From contig CP011806.1 of the NCBI GenBank assembly GCA_001664505.1, forward strand, positions 2,845,263 through 2,909,262: a DNA stretch of 64,000 bases, in the 5' to 3' direction. The notes beneath the pieces are model-generated. The model saw nothing but the letters and a program-made list of their open reading frames with translations. It searched no databases and had not been told where the DNA came from. Made by a program: the position numbers and the translations under genes. Shown here one piece after another: positions 1 to 8,928 of this stretch (position 1 is its first letter; every line of letters starts with the position of its first letter). The DNA comes from Acidobacteria bacterium Mor1. Its GTDB lineage: Bacteria; Acidobacteriota; Polarisedimenticolia; Polarisedimenticolales; Polarisedimenticolaceae.

Positions 1-205
1 CCAGGCCATCGCAGAGTTCGAGGGCACCGGGGAAGATGCCGGCGGATGCGTCATTGCAATCAAGGGGAGCCGGGCAACCGTCGCCGGCGAAAAAGCCGTC
101 CAGGTCGTCGTCGACACACTGGCTCATGGCCGGTGAGAAGGCCGCCAGGAGGATCAGGCCGGCGACGCAGGACAATCCCAGGGAATCGAAAATCAGACGG
201 ACCAT
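1..205 (-). CDS. Partial MopE-like exported metal-binding-motif protein
   Basis: Only the first 68 codons are inside the window; the gene runs off the left edge. The ATG at 203-205 is preceded by a good GGGGAGG ribosome site. The product starts with a signal peptide (hydrophobic stretch GLILLAAFSPAMS, about residues 16-28). It then has an acidic, cysteine-bearing pattern: CVDDDLDGFFAGDGC, then DCNDASAGIFPGALE, then LCDG. D-x-D-x-D-G followed by D-C-N-D and P-G-A-x-E is the signature of the MopE-type 'putative metal-binding motif' repeat found in exported proteins of Acidobacteriota and Myxococcota. A calcium- or copper-binding surface protein is likely, but the full domain layout cannot be seen. 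Confidence 0.7.
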   Translation of the reverse strand, partial: MVRLIFDSLGLSCVAGLILLAAFSPAMSQCVDDDLDGFFAGDGCPAPLDCNDASAGIFPGALELCDGL

Positions 206-263
206 GGTGGTACCTCCCCTTTGAGGAAAGGCTACCACGAGTGGAACCGGCCCCTGCCGCTGC

Positions 264-1673
264 CTAATCCGTGAGGGAACCGGCCGACGAGGGCGCGCCG
301 ATGCGTGCGAGCAAAGCGGCAAACTCCGGACGCCCTCGCAAGGGGTCGACCTGGGGGTCCACGCCGAGGGGCAGCGCGCAGGAGGAGCGGCCGGCGACCG
401 CCTCTTCGAACAAGTCCAGCGCGCCCTCGAGGTCCCCCATCCCGAGACGGGCGAGACCGGTGTGGGTCGGCGAAGCAGCCGGCACTCCGAGATCCCGCCG
501 CGATGCGTACCAGCGCCAGAAATCGGAACCGGTCTCGAACCGCTCCCGAGACGCCGGGTCGATCGCTCGAGCCAGCGCGTGAGCGGCTTCCAACAGGTCG
601 CGATCGCGCCCCTGCTGCTGGTAGACCTGAAGCAAGCACCACCACGCGTTCTGGTTCGCCGGATCGAGCCCGACGGTGGTGCGGCAGAGAGCCTCGGCGG
701 CATCGAACCGGCGCGCGAGGTAGTAGTACCAGCCACCGTCCGCTTTCAGTGCCGTCGAGACAGGCTCCAGGCTCATCGCCTTATCGATCTGGAAGATCGC
801 TTCTTCGTGACGCCCTGCGAGAGACAGGTAGCGTGCGAAAGCATGACGGAACCCCGCGCTCTCGGGGCTCAGCTCGACGGCGCGAGAAAGAGCCTCCTCG
901 GCGCCGGCCCAGTCCCAATCGAGGTCCAGCCGCATCACGCCGCGCATGGCCCAGGCCTCGGCGAGGTACGGGTCCGCGTCGAGGGCGCGGTCCAGGGCGG
1001 AACGTGCCTCGGATACGGTGTCCTCGGAAGCCTCTCCCATGTAGCTGCGTGCCAGGGCCAGGTGCGCCTGGGCCAGCTCCGGGGCGATCTCCGTCGCTCG
1101 CCGCAGCAGTTCGCGGCCCTGCTCCAACCCCTCGGAGGTGCCCTGCTGAAGCGCGTGCTGCCCGCGTAGGAACATGTCCGTCGCCGCCGGGTCGACCGGG
1201 GCATCCCGTGAGGCCGCCGAACCGAACCACCAGGTGACTCCCAGGGTCAGCAGCACGACCCCGACGGCGGCGGCGGCAACCGTCGACGCCCGGCGCATCG
1301 AGCCGGCGGCGGGCGCGGCCTTCAGACTGTCCGCCGATTCCACCTCTGCGACGAAGCGATACCCCCGCCGGGGCAAGGTGCGGATGAAGCGGGGCTCGGC
1401 GGCATCGTCCCCCAGAGCCCTGCGGACCTGCTTGATGCAGAAGTTGAGACCACGGTCGAAATCCACATGGGTCTCCCGGCCCCAGATCTCGTCCCGCAGT
1501 TGATCCCGGGTCACCAACTCGCCGGCTCGCCGCACCAGCAGGGTCAACACCTTGAAGGGTTGCGGCTGCAGCTCGACCGTTTCGCTCCCCCGGCGGAGTT
1601 CACCCTGATCGACTCGCAGCTCGAAACCCGCGAAGCGGTAGCGCTCGGAGCTGGGTGGGTGCAGCGAGTTCAT
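264..1673 (-). CDS. CadC-type transcriptional regulator: winged helix, one membrane segment, TPR sensor
   Basis: A 469-residue protein read from the ATG at 1671-1673. Residues about 12-110 form an OmpR/PhoB-type winged helix, with the family pattern L-x-P-x-x-F-x-V-L-x-x-L and the ending LPRRGYRFVAEVE. A hydrophobic segment at about 130-150 anchors it in the inner membrane. The remaining ~300 residues are helical TPR-like repeats (AWAMRGVMRLDLDWDWAGAEEAL and similar). This ToxR/CadC-like layout with an extracytoplasmic TPR region is very common in Acidobacteriota. A longer reading from a TTG at 1722-1724 is possible. The ATG is preferred because a -10-like TATTCT lies seven bases before it. 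It is divergent from the DUF1579-like gene at 1829, a plausible target. The ligand is unknown. Confidence 0.8.
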   Translation of the reverse strand: MNSLHPPSSERYRFAGFELRVDQGELRRGSETVELQPQPFKVLTLLVRRAGELVTRDQLRDEIWGRETHVDFDRGLNFCIKQVRRALGDDAAEPRFIRTLPRRGYRFVAEVESADSLKAAPAAGSMRRASTVAAAAVGVVLLTLGVTWWFGSAASRDAPVDPAATDMFLRGQHALQQGTSEGLEQGRELLRRATEIAPELAQAHLALARSYMGEASEDTVSEARSALDRALDADPYLAEAWAMRGVMRLDLDWDWAGAEEALSRAVELSPESAGFRHAFARYLSLAGRHEEAIFQIDKAMSLEPVSTALKADGGWYYYLARRFDAAEALCRTTVGLDPANQNAWWCLLQVYQQQGRDRDLLEAAHALARAIDPASRERFETGSDFWRWYASRRDLGVPAASPTHTGLARLGMGDLEGALDLFEEAVAGRSSCALPLGVDPQVDPLRGRPEFAALLARIGAPSSAGSLTD

Positions 1674-1680
1674 GCCATCG

Positions 1681-1686
1681 AGAATA
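1681..1686 (-). promoter_or_regulatory. Candidate -10 box (TATTCT) of the wHTH-TPR regulator
   Basis: Read on the minus strand, TATTCT is followed by seven bases and then the ATG of the regulator. No Shine-Dalgarno sequence is present. The spacing would put the transcript start at or next to the start codon, a leaderless mRNA. There is no convincing -35 box. This is inference from spacing only. Confidence 0.35.
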
Positions 1687-1828
1687 CCGGCGGAATCGAG
1701 CGGGAACGACGGTGAAACCACCAACTCACCGAAAACTCACCTGGGATTCGCGGGATGAGGGTGCGTTCGCTCCGTAGGGTGCGCAGGTGGCCCGGGCGGT
1801 CCGGCAGCCACCCTGAGCGGAGTCAACC

Positions 1829-2518
1829 ATGATGCGTGTGATCCTGATCCTTACCGGGTTTCTGATTCCAGTGCTGTTCGGCTTCAGCGACGTTGCCGTC
1901 GCGGGCACCCCCGCCGAGACCAGGCCCGCAGCCGGCATCCAGGCCTCGGCGGCAACCGCCGCGGCATCGACCGCGATCCGCGCCTTCCTCGCCGACGGCT
2001 TCGGCAAGGCCCACCCGGACGCCCCGAAGGAGCTGGTCCAGTTCGGCCGGCTGGCGGGGCTGTGGCACGTCGAGACCGAAATGGCGACGCGCAGCGGGGA
2101 TTTCGTCGCCGGCGCCCCGGGCATCTGGGCCTGGAAGTACACCCTGGACGGTTTCGCCGTGACCGACCTGTGGTTCCAGCCCGAAGACGGCCTGCCCGCC
2201 TACATGGCAGCGCTGGGCCGGGACTATCACCTGCGCTCCAACCGGGTGTTCGACATGGCCAAGAAGCAGTGGCGGGTTGCCTGGATGGCCAACGGCGCGG
2301 GCAAGAGCCCGGGGATGGACTTCGGCACCTTCCACGCCCGGCTCGCCGGAGATGCTGTGGTGATGACCGCCGATGACACCGGGGGCATGGGCCTGCAGCG
2401 GGTGGTGTTCTCCGGCTTCACCGCCGACAGCTTCCGCTGGAGCAGCGATTTCTCCCGGGACGAGGGCAAGACCTGGTCGACGATCATGCGCATGACCGCG
2501 AGACGCATCGCGCCCTGA
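1829..2518 (+). CDS. Exported DUF1579-like protein
   Basis: A 229-residue protein with tandem ATG codons at 1829 and 1832, preceded by a GGAG ribosome site. The N-terminus (MMRVILILTGFLIPVLFGF) is a signal peptide, followed by an Ala-rich linker to about residue 60. The mature part resembles DUF1579-type beta-barrels: an LxxLxGxW-like start (FGRLAGLWHVETEM), Trp and aromatic residues in WAWKYTLDGF and YHLRSNRVFD, and a C-terminal DEGKTWSTIMRMTARR. It has no catalytic motif that I can name. It is divergent from the wHTH-TPR regulator, with 155 bases between the two start codons. Binding of a hydrophobic ligand is possible by fold only. Confidence 0.6.
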   Translation: MMRVILILTGFLIPVLFGFSDVAVAGTPAETRPAAGIQASAATAAASTAIRAFLADGFGKAHPDAPKELVQFGRLAGLWHVETEMATRSGDFVAGAPGIWAWKYTLDGFAVTDLWFQPEDGLPAYMAALGRDYHLRSNRVFDMAKKQWRVAWMANGAGKSPGMDFGTFHARLAGDAVVMTADDTGGMGLQRVVFSGFTADSFRWSSDFSRDEGKTWSTIMRMTARRIAP

Positions 2519-2530
2519 CGCCGGCGAGGC

Positions 2531-4879
2531 GTGCCGAAGCGGCCGCGGGAAGTTGAGCGACAGCCTCCAGCACTTGCCGGTATGGCAGCGGCGTGCATCA
2601 ATAGCTGCATGGCACTCACGCTCTTGCTGCTCACGCTGCTCGGCGCCGGCTCGGCGGTGATCGACGACACCCCGAGTGTTTCGCCTGCTCCGTCGCAAGC
2701 GGCCGCGAAACCGCCGGCGAAGGAGCAACGGCACCGGGAGTCGCTAGACGTGCGCCGGGTCCGGCTCCCGGTCTACTTCACACCGAAGCGCGCAGGCAGC
2801 TGCGACGGCGTCAACGCGGCATCGATCACTCTCTCCGAGGATGGCCAGGAACTCGAGGTGCTGCACCTCGATGATGCCAGGCTGCCGGCGCTCCACGCGC
2901 TGCTGCTGGATACCAGCGAGAGTATGGCGGACCACGTGCAGGTCCTGCGCAACTCGGCGATCGACTACGCCCGTAAGCTGCCGGAGAACGAACCGGCGAT
3001 GCTGACCTCCTTCGATGACGACTTGCTGCTGATCAGCGGACCGACCTCGAACCGCGCACTGTTCGAACGGCGCGCGAGAAACCTCTCGTTCGGGTATCGC
3101 AGCAATCTCTGGGATTCGGTGGAGCGGGCGGTCGACTACCTCGACGCCCAGGATCGCCGCACCCTGCTGCTCGTCGTGAGCGACGGCTGCGACAGCGAGC
3201 CGGGTAGCTACACGCGGCGCAAGGCGCTGCTGGATCGCGCGGCACGGGCAGAGTCGCTGACGATCCACACCATCGGGATGCAGCTTCCGAAGCGTTGTTC
3301 CGACGAGAGTCACCCGGGCACCGCCCTGACCGAACTGGCCCAGGTGACCGGTGGCCGCCTGCACCCGATCGAACGCGCCGAGCAGCTTCCCGCAGCCCTC
3401 GACTCCGTTCGCCGCACTCTCGAGCTGGAACGGTTCATCGGCTACGACCCGCCGCGATTCGGAGCGGGCCGGCTCGACCGCCCGGCACGAGAAGAGCGGC
3501 GCTGGCGCAGGGTCGAGGTCGGCCTGCGGGACCGGCCGGGCTGCCGCATCAGTCTCGGCACCGGAGCGTTGCGTCTCGAACCACCGCTGCCGGCAGCACC
3601 CGAGACCCCGAGCCCCTTCTCCCTCGACCCGGGATCGTCACTGCTTCAGGGGACGCTGACCGATGTGGTGCGAGGGCGCGGACCGCTGGTGCTGCGCAAG
3701 CGTGGTGGTGCCAAGCTGGAGTGGCCCGAGGAAGAGTGGATCGATGAACGCCGCTTGACCATCGGCATCCCTCCCCACGATCAAGTGCTCGCGCGGGGCG
3801 ACCGGATGGAGTACGGATGGTTCCACGCCGTGACCCACCTGACCGAGGACGCCCGGGAGTTGAATCTGTTCGCCATGCCCGGCGGCTTCGAGAGCTGGAG
3901 CGACGCGCCGTTCCTGATGCACGGCCGCACGCTGCTGGAGCGGCGTCACGAACTGGGGGCCGCCCTGGCGGCACAGCCGGCTTACCGCCGTTGGGCGACG
4001 GACCGGCTGCGTGACCAGCGACTGGCGGCCCTGAAAGACCTCGCCACCGATCCGGCCAGCGCGGCGACCCTGGCCGCCGTGCGCAGCTACCTCGAGAGCC
4101 CGGACTGGCAGCCCGACGACCGGGAGCTCGCGCCCTTTCTCGGAGATTGGTTGGAGGATGTGCCGGCGCTTCGGCTCCACCGGGCCTCGGAGGCCTGGCT
4201 GACCGGCCGCTTGATTCGCGGCGCCTTGCGCAACGACGCCGTCAGCCCTCCCGAGCAGTGGATCCGCGGCAGCGAATCGCTCTGGCGTGATCTCGGCACC
4301 ATGTTGTTCGAGGCGCGGGAAGCGCGAGTGCTCGGCTTCGCGATTCCGGGCTACGACCCCGACCGCGACCGGATCGGCTTCCGGCGTATCGTGCTGCCCC
4401 GCCCCAACACCATCGTCAACGTCTGGCATCACTCGCCGGAGCAACCGCGCGGGTTCTACCTGGCCCTGTGGGCGATCGGCCAACCGGCCTTTCGCGAGGT
4501 GCTCGCAACCTGGCCATTGGAGGTTACCGGGGTCAAGTACGAACCGACCCTGCTGACCGCCGGGCCGCTGCTCACCCGCCTCGACCTCCCGGCCTCGCGG
4601 GAGATTGCCGAAACCCGGTTGCTGCGCGTCGAACTGCGGCTGCGCACGCGACGAGAAGGTGCGGAGCCGGTGCGCCTGCGGGCGATCTTCCCGGAGGGCC
4701 CGATTCCCGGCGTCGGACCGCGGGAACCGCTGTGCCTCGAGATTCCTGACGGGGCCGTCCCCGAGCAGGACCCGTTCCTCAGAACCCTGCTCGACGCGTG
4801 GGCCGCACGGCAGGTCCCCTGCATCATCGACCAGGAGGTCGTCGACACCTGGCGGGATCACCCGCTGACTGACCGCTAG
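2531..4879 (+). CDS. Large exported VWFA-domain protein
   Basis: Up to 782 residues from a GTG at 2531, 12 bases after the previous stop; ATGs at 2582 and 2609 are alternative starts. The GTG gives positively charged residues ahead of the hydrophobic signal core (ALTLLLLTLLGAG, about residues 28-40). Residues ~115-290 form a von Willebrand A domain. The MIDAS metal-site motif DTSES is at 127-131, and a second-site Asp is in LLLVVSDG (~213-219). This matches the VWFA-related family typical of Acidobacteriota, but here the domain is followed by about 480 residues without a recognised domain. That tail may be an extracytoplasmic recognition region. The stop overlaps the convergent gene's stop inside one CTAG. 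Confidence 0.75.
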   Translation: MPKRPREVERQPPALAGMAAACINSCMALTLLLLTLLGAGSAVIDDTPSVSPAPSQAAAKPPAKEQRHRESLDVRRVRLPVYFTPKRAGSCDGVNAASITLSEDGQELEVLHLDDARLPALHALLLDTSESMADHVQVLRNSAIDYARKLPENEPAMLTSFDDDLLLISGPTSNRALFERRARNLSFGYRSNLWDSVERAVDYLDAQDRRTLLLVVSDGCDSEPGSYTRRKALLDRAARAESLTIHTIGMQLPKRCSDESHPGTALTELAQVTGGRLHPIERAEQLPAALDSVRRTLELERFIGYDPPRFGAGRLDRPAREERRWRRVEVGLRDRPGCRISLGTGALRLEPPLPAAPETPSPFSLDPGSSLLQGTLTDVVRGRGPLVLRKRGGAKLEWPEEEWIDERRLTIGIPPHDQVLARGDRMEYGWFHAVTHLTEDARELNLFAMPGGFESWSDAPFLMHGRTLLERRHELGAALAAQPAYRRWATDRLRDQRLAALKDLATDPASAATLAAVRSYLESPDWQPDDRELAPFLGDWLEDVPALRLHRASEAWLTGRLIRGALRNDAVSPPEQWIRGSESLWRDLGTMLFEAREARVLGFAIPGYDPDRDRIGFRRIVLPRPNTIVNVWHHSPEQPRGFYLALWAIGQPAFREVLATWPLEVTGVKYEPTLLTAGPLLTRLDLPASREIAETRLLRVELRLRTRREGAEPVRLRAIFPEGPIPGVGPREPLCLEIPDGAVPEQDPFLRTLLDAWAARQVPCIIDQEVVDTWRDHPLTDR

Positions 4880-5454
4880 CGGTAGCGTCTGCCGTCGTGG
4901 TCGATCCAGCCGCCTTCCCGGCGGCCGCGTGGATCGTGGTGGGTCCAGTGCACGACTCCGCCGCGGTCATTCCACTCGTACTCGCCGCGGAAGGCGACGG
5001 CGTCTCCCACTTGCAGATCGATGTACGGCGCCAGGTCGATGTTATGGCTGATCAGGATCGTGTGGTCGTTGGCCAGGCGCACGATGAACTTCTGGTGCCG
5101 CGAGCCCTCGTTGTCGTCGGGCAGCAGACGGGAAACACGCCCGGCGGCTTCGACCCAGCGGTCGGACTGTCCGTTGCGGTACGCCTCCAGGATCTCGTCG
5201 TGGCCTCGAGGTTTGCTGTTTCCTCCGGACGCTCCGGAGGACGCTCCGGAGTCCGAGGGCCCTCCGGTCGACGGCGTGCGCCCCGGATTCGCGGGCCGGG
5301 ACTCCGCGGGCCGGGATTCCGCCGGACTCGAATCTACAGACTGGGCCGGAGACTGGCCGGATGCCGGCGTCGATTCGGCGCTCCCCTGGTAGTACCAGTA
5401 GGCGGCGAAGACCAGAACGAGCAACAGGGTCGAGACGATGCGTGCGGCTTTCAT
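4876..5454 (-). CDS. Exported DUF3465-domain protein
   Basis: A 192-residue protein. Residues 7-23 (VSTLLLVLVFAAYWYYQ) are a membrane anchor or uncleaved signal. Residues ~25-85 are a low-complexity Ser/Pro/Ala/Gly linker with tandem PAESR units. From residue 85 on the sequence matches the DUF3465 pattern: HQKFIVRLANDHTILISHNIDLAP, then a GDAVAFRGEYEWN-like core, then GGVVHWTHHDPRGRREGGWI. DUF3465 proteins are small OB-fold-like envelope proteins; their biochemical role is not established. It converges on the VWFA gene, and its stop (CTA on the plus strand, 4876-4878) shares bases with that gene's TAG. Confidence 0.7.
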   Translation of the reverse strand: MKAARIVSTLLLVLVFAAYWYYQGSAESTPASGQSPAQSVDSSPAESRPAESRPANPGRTPSTGGPSDSGASSGASGGNSKPRGHDEILEAYRNGQSDRWVEAAGRVSRLLPDDNEGSRHQKFIVRLANDHTILISHNIDLAPYIDLQVGDAVAFRGEYEWNDRGGVVHWTHHDPRGRREGGWIDHDGRRYR

Positions 5455-5515
5455 CGGGTCAGTCTAGCTCGATGCCCCCGAGTTCGCAGCGGTCTCGCAG
5501 GTCCGCGCCCGGCGG

Positions 5516-6811
5516 TCAGGGCACGAAGCGAACGCCGAAGCGAACGAAGGGGCCATCGTCGACGGGCCGGCCCGGCCAGTGGCCGGCGGTCTTGACCCCG
5601 ATATCGGCAAAGGCGCCTCTGAAACGGCCGCGCACCACCCGGCCCCGGACCCGCACCCCGCCACCCACACCTCCGTCGGGACGGTCCCAGATCTCGAGAT
5701 CGCCGCCGAGGCGGAACACGCCGGCCTCGGCGAAGGCCTCGGTCGCCGCACCGACCGCGCCGATGCGGCCGTCGAACCCGCGGCCGTGGCGCACCACCAG
5801 CGAGTACCAGGCGGCAGCGCTGCGTGATCCGGACGCCGCGGACCCGCGAGCGCCTCCGGACCCTCCCGCGTGGTCGCTCCCGGGCAGCGGCTGCCCGAAG
5901 ACGAGTTCCAGCGAAGCCACCGGCCCCCGAGGCAGCCAGTCGGCGCTCAACACCGGCAGGGTGCGGCGGCCCGCCAGGCGAAAGCCGGGAAGCTGCGCCG
6001 TCGATTCTCCGCGCACCACCGCCCGCCAACCGACCGCCAGCGCCAACCAGGCCGCCGGATCGAGGCCGTTCCAATAAGCGTGGCGCTCCATGCGCTCGTA
6101 GACGTCGAGCACCGAGGGATCGACGCCGTCGGCACGAATGCCCTCATCTCCGAATCGATCCCGGTGGAGGTATCCGATGTAGTTGGCCACGTCGCCGCCG
6201 CCGCTCCACTCAGCAAAGAAGCCGCCCGGCTCGGTGACGGGATCGGGTGTGGTGCGCAGCACGTAGCGGCTGGTCACCGCGCGGTTGGCGGTGAGATAGA
6301 AGAGCTCCATCGGACGCAGTTCGCGACCGGCCAGGGCTTCACGGGTCAATAGGGTTGCGGCGTGTCCGTTGGACTCAGGCCCGGCGGCGTAGACCCGCAG
6401 CAGATCGACGTCGCTCATCCCCGATGCGTCGAAGGTCGCGTAGGAACTGCGCCGCTTCCAGGGAGATCCCATGCGGGCGCCGGCGCCCGACGATCCCAGT
6501 TCCCGTGCCCGGCCGGCGTGTCCGTAGGCTTCGTGCTGCAGGACGCCGAACCACCAGGCCACCGGTACGTCGAAGGCCAGTGCCCAGAAGCTACGAAGGG
6601 GCACCCGCGCGGCCGGCCGGTCCTCGAGAGGTCGAAAGGCCCAGGCCTCCGCCCGCGCGGTCAGCGAGACCAGCGAGAAGGTCAGGTCGGCGCCGGACTC
6701 CACCGACAGATAGGGGTCGAGAGAGACCGTCAGCGCGTCGCTGGACTCCGGCTCACCGGCAGCGTTGGACGGCACGCCACAAACGGAGACGAAGGCTGCC
6801 GCCAGCAACAT
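5516..6811 (-). CDS. Exported protein with an HEAYGH motif, probably outer-membrane
   Basis: A 431-residue protein from the ATG at 6809-6811, which has a GAGG ribosome site and opens a signal peptide (MLLAAAFVSVCGVPSNAAG). Upstream ATGs at 6871 and 6889 would give an arginine-rich extension and are less likely. Residues 93-98 read HEAYGH in a hydrophobic context (WWFGVLQHEAYGHAGRA), an HExxxH pattern compatible with a zinc site. The C-terminal half has alternating glycine- and arginine-rich strands (GGGVRVRGRVVRGRFRGAFADIG) and ends in FVRFGVRFVP, like the last strand of an outer-membrane barrel. I do not recognise a named family. Peptidase activity is only a hypothesis from the motif. Confidence 0.6.
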   Translation of the reverse strand: MLLAAAFVSVCGVPSNAAGEPESSDALTVSLDPYLSVESGADLTFSLVSLTARAEAWAFRPLEDRPAARVPLRSFWALAFDVPVAWWFGVLQHEAYGHAGRARELGSSGAGARMGSPWKRRSSYATFDASGMSDVDLLRVYAAGPESNGHAATLLTREALAGRELRPMELFYLTANRAVTSRYVLRTTPDPVTEPGGFFAEWSGGGDVANYIGYLHRDRFGDEGIRADGVDPSVLDVYERMERHAYWNGLDPAAWLALAVGWRAVVRGESTAQLPGFRLAGRRTLPVLSADWLPRGPVASLELVFGQPLPGSDHAGGSGGARGSAASGSRSAAAWYSLVVRHGRGFDGRIGAVGAATEAFAEAGVFRLGGDLEIWDRPDGGVGGGVRVRGRVVRGRFRGAFADIGVKTAGHWPGRPVDDGPFVRFGVRFVP

Positions 6812-7050
6812 CAGCACCTCGGCCCGGCCGCGACAGGTCGTCGGGAAACCCCGGGCTCCGCTGGTTCTCATGCCGTGTCTCCGCAGCACAGGGGTGGTCC
6901 TGCGCGGTTTTGCCTTCGCGTCGGGTTTTCACCGTACCGTCTGGGTTTCGCCGTATAAGTATGCTCGATTCCCATCGAGACCCCCGCCTCAGAATCGACA
7001 CCGGGTCCGATCGGTGGATCGCCCATCGAGTGCCGAAACAGGAGGAGGGG

Positions 7051-8928
7051 ATGGTGGCGAACCTGCGCAAGGAAGGATGCGGCCGGCTGTGGATCGCGGG
7101 GCTGTGGATCGCGGAGCTGTGGATCGTGGGGCTGCTGTTGACGGCCCTGCTCGGAAGCTTCGGATGCAGCGCGCGCCGCTCGGCGCTGGATCCGGCCGAC
7201 CCTGCGGATCCGGCCGCCGCCGCGAATCCGGCCAACCCGGCCGAAGCGCCCATGCCCAGCGCCGAAGAGATCGACCGCATGGCGCGGATTCACCGCGGCA
7301 TGGACCCGGACTCCACCGGCGCGATCCCGCCTCAGGACCGCTGGATCGGCGTGGCCAAGCAGCCACCGACCCGCCCCTTCGGCACCGATGACGGCAGCAA
7401 TATCCGGGTCAACCAGGACTCCAGCGGCCAGGACCAGAACGAGACGGTGATCTCGATCAACCCGCAGGATCCGCTCAACCTGGTCGGCGGAGCCAACGAC
7501 TACCGCACCGGGAACGTCAAGTGCGGCTACTACGCCAGCCTCGATGGTGGCCTGACCTGGACCGACGGCGTGCTCCCCGAGAACACCTATCCGTTCCAGG
7601 GGGACCCGGTCACCGCGTTCTGTAACGACGGCAGCGCGATCTTCATCTGCCTCTCGTTCACCGGCGCGTTCCAGCCCCACGGTCTGTTCTCCTACACCAG
7701 CACCGACGGCGGCCAGACCTGGACGGCACCGGCGACGGTGGTCAACCGGCCGACCGGTTTCCCCTTCGCCGACCGCCCCTGGGCCGAGTGCGACCGCACC
7801 TCGGGCCCCTTTGCCAACCGCGCCTACGTGAGCTGGAGCGAGTTCGGCGCGGGCACTCGAATCGTGCTGCGCTTCAGCACCGACGGCGGCCAGACCTGGT
7901 CGACCAACCGCAACGTGTCCGACGGCTCCAGCACCCAGGGATCCCACATCGCCATCGGCCCCGCCGGCGAGGTCTACGTCGCCTGGTCGGACTCGGGGCG
8001 CATCGGGTTCGATCGCTCGACCAACGGCGGCGCCAGCTTCGGCACCGACGTGTTCCCCTCCACGGTGGACTCGATCTCCAGCGATCCTGTGTTCCGCCGC
8101 AACTCCCACCCGGCCATCGCCGCCGACCGTTCGGCCGGAGACTCCTCGGGCAACGTCTACATCGCGTGGGCCGACGACCGCAACGGTGATCCGGACATCC
8201 TGTTCGTTCGCTCGACCGACGGAGGCAGCACCTGGAGCGCGCCGATCGTGGTCAACGACGACCTGCCCGGCACCGGCGCCGACCAGTGGTTCCCCTCGCT
8301 CTACGTCGATCCCCTCGGCCGGGTGATCGTCACCTTCTACGACCGGCGCAAGAACCCCGGCGGCAGGCCCTACGAGATCTGGGGCGCCATCTCCCGGGAC
8401 GGCGGCCTCGAGTTCGACACCAACTTCGTGCTGACCGAGGAACTCAGCGACGGCTCGCTCAACGGCTTCATCGGCGACTACTCGGATACCACCGCCAGCG
8501 AGGACCGGCTCTACGCGCTGTGGACCGACCTGCGCGCCGGCACCGGCGAGACCGACGCCTACACCGACAACTACCCCAACACCTTCGTCTTCGACGAGGT
8601 TCGGGGGTTGCGCTTCACCGATCCGGACACTCTGGACTTCGATGCCCAGGACGCCCGCTTCGGCGTCGACATCGACTACGACGTCACGTCGGGGAACGTG
8701 CTGGACCTGCTGGCGGACCGGGACTACTCCCAGGCATCTTGCCTGGCGCCGGCCTGGGGCAGCCCGCCCTTCGTCGACACCCGGGTGCCGGCGGTTGGCG
8801 ACGGCTACTACTACCTGATCCGGGCCAACGGGGCCGACGGCGTCGGCACCTACGGCTACGGCGCGCCCCAGCAGCGCCAGGACGTTCGCGGGCCGCTGGA
8901 CGAAACCGGCTCGAGCACCTGCCCCTGA
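7051..8928 (+). CDS. Sialidase/BNR-fold lipoprotein with Asp-box repeats
   Basis: A 625-residue lipoprotein. The ATG at 7051 directly follows GGAGGAGGGG. The reading frame is open further upstream, but that part lacks a start with a ribosome site and looks non-coding. The signal peptide contains a triple LWIxx repeat and ends in the lipobox GSFG-C. After a DPA/NPA linker comes a beta-propeller with at least six Asp-box motifs (SLDGGLTW, STDGGQTW twice, STNGGASF, STDGGSTW, SRDGGLEF), as in the sialidase/BNR superfamily. Catalytic sialidase residues cannot be assigned, so a glycan-binding or structural propeller is equally possible. The 239 bases upstream hold a TATAAG at 6954-6959 that may be part of its promoter. 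Confidence 0.75.
   Translation: MVANLRKEGCGRLWIAGLWIAELWIVGLLLTALLGSFGCSARRSALDPADPADPAAAANPANPAEAPMPSAEEIDRMARIHRGMDPDSTGAIPPQDRWIGVAKQPPTRPFGTDDGSNIRVNQDSSGQDQNETVISINPQDPLNLVGGANDYRTGNVKCGYYASLDGGLTWTDGVLPENTYPFQGDPVTAFCNDGSAIFICLSFTGAFQPHGLFSYTSTDGGQTWTAPATVVNRPTGFPFADRPWAECDRTSGPFANRAYVSWSEFGAGTRIVLRFSTDGGQTWSTNRNVSDGSSTQGSHIAIGPAGEVYVAWSDSGRIGFDRSTNGGASFGTDVFPSTVDSISSDPVFRRNSHPAIAADRSAGDSSGNVYIAWADDRNGDPDILFVRSTDGGSTWSAPIVVNDDLPGTGADQWFPSLYVDPLGRVIVTFYDRRKNPGGRPYEIWGAISRDGGLEFDTNFVLTEELSDGSLNGFIGDYSDTTASEDRLYALWTDLRAGTGETDAYTDNYPNTFVFDEVRGLRFTDPDTLDFDAQDARFGVDIDYDVTSGNVLDLLADRDYSQASCLAPAWGSPPFVDTRVPAVGDGYYYLIRANGADGVGTYGYGAPQQRQDVRGPLDETGSSTCP
7081..7125 (+). repeat. In-frame 15-bp tandem repeat in the signal peptide
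   Basis: Three consecutive copies of a 15-base unit (CTGTGGATCGCGGGG with one or two changes per copy) encode LWIAG-LWIAE-LWIVG in the hydrophobic core of the lipoprotein signal peptide. This looks like a recent tandem duplication. Similar 12-18 bp in-frame repeats occur in other exported or membrane proteins of the window, at about 5290-5330, 13630-13670, 27260-27300 and 42690-42745. Confidence 0.8.

Noticed and set aside
6355-7050. Upstream extension of the sialidase-like lipoprotein
   Set aside because: The frame is open but Arg/Pro-rich and antisense to the HEAYGH gene; GGAGGAGGGG and a perfect lipoprotein signal fix the start at 7051.
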